Source: Pseudomonadota bacterium (GTDB lineage: Bacteria > Pseudomonadota > Gammaproteobacteria > Burkholderiales > Burkholderiaceae_B). From it: DNA of 6,487 bases. The translations under genes and the position numbers were made by a program. Position 1 is the first letter of the stretch. Each line of letters starts with the position of its first letter. Positions 1 to 4,343 of this stretch are shown here, one piece after another. The stretch lies in assembly GCA_023422555.1 (NCBI GenBank), contig JAFAGQ010000412.1, forward strand, positions 1 through 6,487, read 5' to 3'. Below the pieces are notes generated by a model. It was not told the origin of the DNA and ran no database searches. It worked only from the letters and a program-made list of their open reading frames with translations.

Positions 1-903
1 CAGATTCCCGCCATTCTTGGGTCGGGCAATCTGAAAGAAGGTGTCAACTTGCGGACCTTCACCATTCAGGAAACCGGCGGCACCGCGAAAACCGTGGCCA
101 AAGGTATCGAGATAGTCAAATCCATGCTTGCCGCTGCCAATGATGTGAAACGGACACCCGTATCGGCTTCTCACCTTGTCATCGGCTTGCAGTGTGGCGG
201 GTCTGACGGCTATTCGGGCATATCAGCCAACCCTGCATTGGGCGCCGCGGTGGACCGCCTTGTTCGCGCCGGTGGTACGGCCATTCTCTCGGAGACTCCG
301 GAAGTATATGGTGCCGAACATCTTCTGACACAGCGCGCAGTCAGCCGCGAGGTGGGCGAGAAACTGATTGCGCGTATCAAATGGTGGGAAGACTATTGCA
401 AACGCAATGATGCCGAAATGAACAATAATCCATCTGCAGGTAACAAGGCAGGCGGTCTGACCACCATTCTTGAAAAATCCCTGGGTGCAGTGGCCAAGGC
501 GGGCACCACCAATCTGAATGACGTCTATCGATACGCCGAACCGGTAACCAGCAAGGGCATGGTCTTCATGGATTCTCCCGGCTTTGATCCGGTTTCCGCT
601 ACCGGCCAGGTTGCATCGGGCGCCAATCTGATCTGTTTTACCACGGGTCGTGGCTCTGCCTACGGCTGTACCCCCTCGCCTTCACTCAAGCTCGCCACAA
701 ACAATGTCCTGTGGCAGCGGCAGGAAGAAGATATCGACATCAACTGTGGCACGATTATCTCGGGCGAAGAAACGGTCGATAGCATGGGAGAAAAAATCTA
801 TCGCATGATTCTGGAGACGGCTTCGGGCAATAGAACAAAAAGCGAATTGCACGGCTACGGGCAGAACGAGTTTGCACCCTGGCCGATAGGCGTAACGATG
901 TAA
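1..903 (+). CDS. UxaA-family (altronate/galactarate) dehydratase, C-terminal part
   Basis: This is the C-terminal 300 residues of a UxaA/GarD-type sugar-acid dehydratase. The reading frame is open from the first base and the real start lies left of the window. The first in-window alternative start, a TTG at 49, falls inside conserved sequence and is not credible. Family members (about 500 residues) remove water from altronate or galactarate to give a 2-keto-3-deoxy acid in cytoplasmic hexuronate/hexarate catabolism. Visible signatures are GLQCGGSDGYSG (Cys codon 193-195), ETPEVYGAEHLL, MDSPGFDPVSATGQ, FTTGRGSAYGC, an INCGTIISGEETVDS stretch, and a GYGQNEFAPW tail near the C-terminus, all typical of this family. 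The gene ends in TAA with no sign of damage. The exact substrate cannot be decided: altronate, galactarate and related acids share this domain, and the N-terminal part and neighbouring catabolic genes are not visible. Confidence 0.88.
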   Translation, partial: QIPAILGSGNLKEGVNLRTFTIQETGGTAKTVAKGIEIVKSMLAAANDVKRTPVSASHLVIGLQCGGSDGYSGISANPALGAAVDRLVRAGGTAILSETPEVYGAEHLLTQRAVSREVGEKLIARIKWWEDYCKRNDAEMNNNPSAGNKAGGLTTILEKSLGAVAKAGTTNLNDVYRYAEPVTSKGMVFMDSPGFDPVSATGQVASGANLICFTTGRGSAYGCTPSPSLKLATNNVLWQRQEEDIDINCGTIISGEETVDSMGEKIYRMILETASGNRTKSELHGYGQNEFAPWPIGVTM

Positions 904-975
904 ATACGTGAAGAAGCCGGCACGGAAAGGAAACACCTGTCGGAAATGGCGGCTCAAGGCACGTGCAGAAGCAAC

Positions 976-988
976 GGCGTGTTACGCC
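976..988. repeat. small hairpin in the 904-1101 convergent gap
   Basis: The 198 bases between the dehydratase stop and the iron permease stop contain no convincing gene. They hold one tight hairpin, GGCGT-gtt-ACGCC, about 70 bases after the dehydratase stop. No run of T follows on either strand, so it is at best a weak or Rho-assisted transcript end. Further right in the gap are the 10-bp palindrome TGACATGTCA (1063-1072) and the repeat described at 1051. Confidence 0.35.
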
Positions 989-1050
989 CGATAGCAACGA
1001 TGTACTAAGCTGAAATGACGGTTCAATGCACGAGCCCGAACTGATAGTCC

Positions 1051-1063
1051 GATGCATTGCATT
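1051..1063 (+). repeat. GATGCATTGCATT, left copy of a repeat flanking the iron permease gene
   Basis: This 13-mer matches GATGCATCGCATT at 1595-1607 at 12 of 13 positions and in the same orientation. The two copies lie outside opposite ends of the iron permease gene. The copy contains an odd-centred palindrome (ATGCA-T-TGCAT, 1052-1062) and overlaps the palindrome TGACATGTCA (1063-1072) by one base. The repeat is seen directly; its meaning is unknown, and chance is possible. Confidence 0.4.
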
Positions 1064-1101
1064 GACATGTCAGCTCATTGCGCCTTGACCATAACAACAG
1101 C

Positions 1102-1533
1102 TCAGGCATTCCCGTCTTCCTCCCGTGCCTTGCGCGCTTCTCTGGATTTACGCTCGTCTTCTGTTTTCTTTAGTCGTGATTGCGAGCGTTTTGCTTCCTG
1201 TTCGCATTTTTTGTGCAGTTCATCGAGCTCTTTTTCTGAGAGGGTTTCTATACCGATGAATTCGTCGTGTGCGCCGGACGAGCGGATCAGTTCATCGATC
1301 TTTGTCTGCATGGCTTCGCTGTCGCGGTTCTGCGTATTCTGAATCAGAAATACCATCAGAAAAGTGACAATAGTGGTGCCAGTATTGATGACCAATTGCC
1401 AGGTTTCTGAAAATCCAAAAATCGGACCGGCAATGGCCCATAGCACAACTGACACGACACAAATAATGAAAGTGAGCGGGTGACCGGTTGCGCGCGCAGT
1501 TGCTGTTGCAAACTTCGCAAATAGCTCGTCCAT
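1102..1533 (-). CDS. low affinity iron permease family membrane protein
   Basis: The product has 143 residues and matches the short bacterial form of the 'low affinity iron permease' family (Pfam Iron_permease). The hallmark is the block from about residue 41 to 71, including FSETWQLVINTGTT and FLIQNTQNRD. Two hydrophobic helices are visible, at about residues 20-40 and 46-65. They are followed by a charged, probably coiled-coil cytoplasmic tail rich in Lys, Arg and Glu (about 97-140). The name comes from the much larger fungal Fet4 transporter. As far as I know the transport role of the bacterial short forms is unproven, and two helices alone are unlikely to make a channel unless the protein oligomerises. 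The ATG at 1533 is supported by a perfect AGGAGG four bases upstream. The gene is convergent with the dehydratase and divergent from ampC, so it is probably monocistronic. Confidence 0.85.
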   Translation of the reverse strand: MDELFAKFATATARATGHPLTFIICVVSVVLWAIAGPIFGFSETWQLVINTGTTIVTFLMVFLIQNTQNRDSEAMQTKIDELIRSSGAHDEFIGIETLSEKELDELHKKCEQEAKRSQSRLKKTEDERKSREARKAREEDGNA

Positions 1534-1537
1534 ATTG

Positions 1538-1543
1538 CCTCCT
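1538..1543 (-). promoter_or_regulatory. ribosome binding site AGGAGG of the iron permease gene
   Basis: On the minus strand a full-consensus AGGAGG stands 4 bases before the ATG at 1533. The spacing is slightly short but the match is perfect, and it fixes the start of the 143-residue protein. Confidence 0.75.
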
Positions 1544-1555
1544 GAGGTATGCGTT

Positions 1556-1584
1556 ATTGTTGATTAGTTCCCTGCGTTTGTCGA
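1556..1584 (-). promoter_or_regulatory. possible sigma-70 promoter of the iron permease gene
   Basis: On the minus strand, TCGACA (1584-1579, 5 of 6 to TTGACA) is followed after 17 bases by AACAAT (1561-1556, 4 of 6 to TATAAT). Transcription would begin near 1549, giving a leader of about 16 bases that still contains the AGGAGG site. This is a pattern match by eye only. Confidence 0.35.
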
Positions 1585-1594
1585 GGGAAATGCG

Positions 1595-1607
1595 GATGCA
1601 TCGCATT
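1595..1607 (+). repeat. GATGCATCGCATT, right copy of the repeat flanking the iron permease gene
   Basis: This is the partner of the 13-mer at 1051-1063 (one mismatch, same orientation). It lies inside a dyad, ATGCG-gatgcat-CGCAT (1590-1606). A further partial copy, ATGCATCG, occurs at 1636-1643, forty bases to the right. All of this sits in the divergent regulatory gap between the iron permease gene and ampC, so a regulator-binding role is also possible. Confidence 0.4.
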
Positions 1608-1653
1608 TTGTTACCAAGGCGTTCTTTCTGAGTTTATGCATCGAATGCGACAA

Positions 1654-1663
1654 TGAGCGCTCA
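1654..1663. promoter_or_regulatory. lac-operator-like palindrome in the ampC leader
   Basis: TGAGCGCTCA is a perfect 10-bp palindrome whose right end is 26 bases before the ampC ATG. It equals the core of the symmetric lac operator, whose centre is GTGAGCGCTCAC, but here the left outer G is an A. A weak promoter could sit just upstream (TTGTTA 1608-1613, 18 bases, GTTTAT 1632-1637), which would place the palindrome around +10 to +20, a repressor-like position. The palindrome is seen; the operator role is inference. Confidence 0.3.
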
Positions 1664-1689
1664 CATTCACTTCATTCCTGCCCGCCAAC

Positions 1690-2889
1690 ATGCATACCTT
1701 TTCAGCGAATTCTTCTTCCCGCCGCCTCTCAACATTCATGATAGCCGTGATGTTCGCAAGCTCCGCCACAACCCTTATTACAAACAGCGCGCACGCCGCT
1801 ACACAAGAACCGGACACGGTTCGCTCAAGCGTTGAAACCACCATTTCACCTGTCATGAAGCAATATGGCATTCCTGGTATGGCCATCGGCATTGTCGACG
1901 GAGATAAAGAATACTTTTTAGACTTTGGCGTCTCATCGCGCGAGAGTGGCAAACCCGTCAATCGTTCCACTCTTTTTGAACTGGGATCCATCAGCAAGAC
2001 GTTTACGGCCACTCTGGCAAGTTATGGTCAGGAAAAGGGGCAGTTGAAACTGAGCGACCCGGTTTCTCAATATTTGCCCGAGATGAAAGGGTCTGCTTTT
2101 GGTGAGGTGAAGCTGCTGCATCTGGGCACACATACGCCTGGTGGCTTTCCGCTGCAGGTACCGGATGACATTCGCAATACCCAGGAATTAATGACCTATC
2201 TTGAGCACTGGAAACCTGAATATTCCATGGGAACGCAAAGAACCTATTCCAATCCATCCATTGGCATGCTCGGCTTCATCACTGCAAAGGCAATGGGTCA
2301 GGAGTTCACACCATTGATCCAGACGCAACTGTTTTCCGGCCTGGGTCTGCAGGATACCTATATTGATGTTCCGTCCGCAAGAATGAAGGATTATGCCCAA
2401 GGCTATACTAAACAGGACAAACCGACGCGCGTGAACAAGGCGGTACTGTGGGCAGAAGCTTATGGGGTCAAATCCACAAGCCACGACATGCTGCGCTTCC
2501 TGCAGATCAATATGCAGATGAAAAATTTGGATGGCAAATTGCAGCGCGCCGTCAACAATACCCATCAAGGTTATTTTCAGACCAGCGCGTTCACTCAGGA
2601 CCTGATTTGGGAACAGTACGCCTTTCCTGTTGCACTTGAATCCCTGTTAAAAGGCAATTCGTCTGCATTCGCGCTGAGTCCGCAAGCGGTAACGCCTGTT
2701 AATCCGCCCCAGTCACCGCAAAATAAAGTATGGATCAACAAGACCGGTTCCACCAACGGATTCGGCGCTTATGTCGCCTTTGTACCGGACAGGAAACTGG
2801 GTATTGTGATCCTGGCCAATAAAAACTATCCCAATGAGGACAGAATCCGGATTGCCCACAAAATACTCAGTCATCTACAGGACCGCTAG
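1690..2889 (+). CDS. ampC: class C beta-lactamase (AmpC family), complete
   Basis: This serine cephalosporinase is exported to the periplasm, where it hydrolyses beta-lactams through an acyl-enzyme. The 399-residue precursor has a signal peptide (positive RR at 11-12, hydrophobic stretch to about 31, predicted cleavage AHA|AT after residue 36). With that cleavage the catalytic residues fall exactly on standard AmpC numbering: SISK at 100-103 (mature S64, K67), YSN at 186-188 (mature Y150, N152) and KTG at 351-353 (mature K315). Q156 (mature Q120) and the block FGAYVAFVPDRKLGIVILANKNYPN are also conserved. All key residues are present, so activity is likely. The ATG at 1690 has no clear Shine-Dalgarno. 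The alternative ATG at 1738 has none either and would lose the positive n-region, so 1690 is preferred. No ampR lies beside it; the divergent neighbour is the iron permease gene. The end is tail-to-tail with ivy, 2 bp apart. Distant esterase or DD-peptidase relatives share SxxK and YxN, but the full AmpC pattern makes beta-lactamase much more likely. Confidence 0.93.
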   Translation: MHTFSANSSSRRLSTFMIAVMFASSATTLITNSAHAATQEPDTVRSSVETTISPVMKQYGIPGMAIGIVDGDKEYFLDFGVSSRESGKPVNRSTLFELGSISKTFTATLASYGQEKGQLKLSDPVSQYLPEMKGSAFGEVKLLHLGTHTPGGFPLQVPDDIRNTQELMTYLEHWKPEYSMGTQRTYSNPSIGMLGFITAKAMGQEFTPLIQTQLFSGLGLQDTYIDVPSARMKDYAQGYTKQDKPTRVNKAVLWAEAYGVKSTSHDMLRFLQINMQMKNLDGKLQRAVNNTHQGYFQTSAFTQDLIWEQYAFPVALESLLKGNSSAFALSPQAVTPVNPPQSPQNKVWINKTGSTNGFGAYVAFVPDRKLGIVILANKNYPNEDRIRIAHKILSHLQDR

Positions 2890-2891
2890 GC

Positions 2892-3332
2892 TCAAAACAG
2901 TTGCGTGGCCAGCACTGTGCGCTGCGCATCATCCGGTTGTCCCAGCCAGGTAACGCTGCTGCTCACAGGATTTGAACTTGCCTGTGAGCCGGAAGCATAA
3001 CGGTTGACCACAAAAGCACCTATTCCTTTACTCGTGCCTTTTGCAATCAGCACCACATATTTTTCAGATGGGCAGTCATGCGGCTTGCAACCGATGAGCA
3101 CCTGATAGCTTTCATTGCCGGCTGTCACTTCACTGACAGGCACCACCACTCCGTATTTTTTTATCCACGCGTGTTTGGCGGCCACAGGAGCTGTCAACTT
3201 TGAAAAGGTTTTTCCAATCGCAGGCTGGCTTTTAACCAGTTCGAATGGATACACATCCGCAGCTTGCGCGGTACCCACTGCCATACTGAAAACGGATCCC
3301 AGAATCAGGGTATTGATTGAAAAGCGGGCCAT
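2892..3332 (-). CDS. ivy: Ivy-family C-type lysozyme inhibitor, periplasmic
   Basis: The 146-residue precursor resembles Ivy, the periplasmic inhibitor of vertebrate C-type lysozyme. The key sign is the loop CKPHDC at residues 82-87. In E. coli Ivy this disulfide-closed loop, with its central His, plugs the lysozyme active site. The preceding SYQVLIG and the following stretch also fit, as do AWIKK (about 55-59) and a WLGQPDDAQ segment near the C-terminus. A clean signal peptide (about 24 residues, cleavage AQA|AD) sends it to the periplasm. The ATG at 3332 is chosen because AGAGG stands six bases upstream and the signal peptide then starts normally. The in-frame ATG at 3359 would add nine residues, has no ribosome site and is unlikely. 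Some Ivy proteins also restrain the cell's own lytic transglycosylases. The gene runs toward ampC and is divergent from the PAP2 gene. The family call rests on motif recognition by eye. Confidence 0.85.
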   Translation of the reverse strand: MARFSINTLILGSVFSMAVGTAQAADVYPFELVKSQPAIGKTFSKLTAPVAAKHAWIKKYGVVVPVSEVTAGNESYQVLIGCKPHDCPSEKYVVLIAKGTSKGIGAFVVNRYASGSQASSNPVSSSVTWLGQPDDAQRTVLATQLF

Positions 3333-3337
3333 CTCGT

Positions 3338-3343
3338 ACCTCT
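3338..3343 (-). promoter_or_regulatory. ribosome binding site deciding the ivy start
   Basis: On the minus strand AGAGGT lies upstream of the ATG at 3332, with six bases between AGAGG and the start codon. No comparable site precedes the in-frame ATG at 3359, so this site decides the start in favour of the 146-residue form. Confidence 0.65.
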
Positions 3344-3380
3344 GGTTAGAACAGAACAAGGTACTATTCTAATTTAGACC

Positions 3381-3408
3381 GCAATAATTGCATCTGTGAA
3401 ACTGTCAA
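3381..3408 (-). promoter_or_regulatory. possible ivy promoter with a consensus -35
   Basis: On the minus strand a perfect TTGACA (3408-3403) is followed after 16 bases by TATTGC (3386-3381, 3 of 6 to TATAAT). A second -10-like hexamer, TAGAAT (3371-3366), lies closer to the gene but lacks a good -35 box. On the plus strand GTGAAA (3396-3401), 17 bases, TACAAA (3419-3424) could serve the divergent PAP2 gene and overlaps this site. These are eye matches only. Confidence 0.35.
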
Positions 3409-3477
3409 TATTCGCCAATACAAAATCATTTCCAACCGGCAATTTCTAACAATCCACACCACGGAATATTCTGAACA

Positions 3478-4257
3478 ATGAAGTTCACTCCTCGTTACAG
3501 GTCCTATTGGCCGTATTATCTTGCAGCACTCACCAGTGTTCTGTTTCTGCTTGTTTTGAGCAATGTACGCGTGGAAGGCAGGCTTCAGGCACTGGACCAG
3601 GCCATCTATCTTCAGCTGCAACAATGGCGAACGGCCGAACTGGATCATATCCTTATTACCATCACTCAGCTGGGTGACACGTTCATGGTCACAACGATAA
3701 GCAGTGTGGTACTGCTCTGGCTTCTTTTCAGAAAGTATCAACGCGCTGCCATCTACTGGTCATTGGCGCTGATCGGCGCTGCAATCATCAATACCGGCAT
3801 CAAAGCTGCCATCGCGCGTGTCAGACCTGGCGACATGATGTACACAGGCTGGACCAATTTCTCTTTCCCCAGCGGGCATACGACAAGCAACCTGGTACTT
3901 TATGGTCTTGTCTGCATCCTGCTTTTCAAAACGGTCAGAGGTTTGCCGCGAGTGGGAATGATTGTTTTACTGATCGGCTTTGCACTGCTGGTCGCTTTTT
4001 CGCGACTGTATCTGGGTGCACACTGGTTTTCTGATGTGCTGGGCGGCATGCTTGTGGCCACCAGCATTTTAAGTATTGTCGGCGCCCGTTATCATGCAGG
4101 AAAACTTCCGACGATTGCGCCGGTCCAGATTCTGATACCAGTGATTGCAACGATGTTAATCGTGGGTACCTACCACGCTTATGATGATCGTCATGTGGAC
4201 AGGGATCGCTATACTTCCCGGGTGGGCAGCCAGGCAGGCGCAGCGGCACCTGACTGA
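3478..4257 (+). CDS. PAP2-family membrane phosphatase
   Basis: This is a 259-residue integral membrane protein of the type 2 phosphatidic acid phosphatase superfamily. These enzymes remove phosphate from lipid substrates such as undecaprenyl pyrophosphate, phosphatidic acid or phosphatidylglycerophosphate. All three catalytic motifs are intact: K-x6-RP at 109-117, PSGH at 131-134, and SR-x5-H-x3-D at 175-186 (S175, R176, H182, D186). Hydrophobic helices are visible near residues 12-28, 69-84, 92-108, 138-150, 159-174, 187-200 and 213-232, followed by a short hydrophilic tail. In this family the active site usually faces the periplasm. The ATG at 3478 has only a weak GGAA eleven bases upstream, so translation may be modest. 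It is the only gene in its transcription direction here. The substrate cannot be told from sequence; given the cell-wall neighbours, a role in recycling polyprenyl pyrophosphate is a guess. Confidence 0.88.
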   Translation: MKFTPRYRSYWPYYLAALTSVLFLLVLSNVRVEGRLQALDQAIYLQLQQWRTAELDHILITITQLGDTFMVTTISSVVLLWLLFRKYQRAAIYWSLALIGAAIINTGIKAAIARVRPGDMMYTGWTNFSFPSGHTTSNLVLYGLVCILLFKTVRGLPRVGMIVLLIGFALLVAFSRLYLGAHWFSDVLGGMLVATSILSIVGARYHAGKLPTIAPVQILIPVIATMLIVGTYHAYDDRHVDRDRYTSRVGSQAGAAAPD

Positions 4258-4260
4258 CTA

Positions 4261-4312
4261 TTCAAAAAGATCATTGATGGGCCATCATAGAGCCATCGAT
4301 AGGCCCATCAAT
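4261..4312 (-). terminator. probable intrinsic terminator of the TonB receptor gene
   Basis: A perfect 11-bp inverted repeat (ATTGATGGGCC at 4273-4283, GGCCCATCAAT at 4302-4312) encloses an 18-base loop. Read on the minus strand, it lies about 31 bases after the receptor stop and is followed, after four bases, by TTTTT (4268-4264). This is the layout of a Rho-independent terminator. On the plus strand no T-run follows, so it would stop PAP2 transcripts less well. The loop is longer than usual. Confidence 0.5.
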
Positions 4313-4315
4313 AAA
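4282..4315 (+). repeat. three degenerate 11-12-bp tandem units
   Basis: Three successive units start with CCATC: CCATCATAGAG (4282-4292), CCATCGATAGGC (4293-4304) and CCATCAATAAAG (4305-4316). They share CCATC-(N)-ATA. The last unit forms the right arm of the terminator hairpin and the first starts inside its left arm. This suggests the stem arose partly by local duplication. The array is short and imperfect. Confidence 0.4.
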
Positions 4316-4343
4316 GGGCTGCCTGAGCGCCCAGAGTGAGACA

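Noticed and set aside
1008..1075. Long-range inverted repeat AGCTGAAATG / CATGTCAGCT in the convergent gap
   Set aside because: It has one mismatch in ten and the arms are about 48 bases apart, with no T-run; it is too weak to call a terminator.
1611..2012. A 133-codon minus-strand frame across the ampC start
   Set aside because: It is antisense to the ampC signal peptide and the SISK region; no domain is recognisable and ampC is clearly the real gene.
3333..3359. Nine-residue N-terminal extension of Ivy from the ATG at 3359
   Set aside because: No ribosome site precedes it, while the ATG at 3332 has AGAGG at proper spacing and gives a normal signal peptide.
3364..3741. A 125-codon minus-strand frame overlapping the PAP2 start and the ivy promoter region
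   Set aside because: It lies opposite the conserved PAP2 membrane helices and would displace the ivy promoter; no family features were seen.
4282..4316. The repeated CCATC units as a possible CRISPR or iteron array
   Set aside because: The units are only 11-12 bp, imperfect and without spacers; there are no cas or rep genes, and a terminator stem explains most of the structure.
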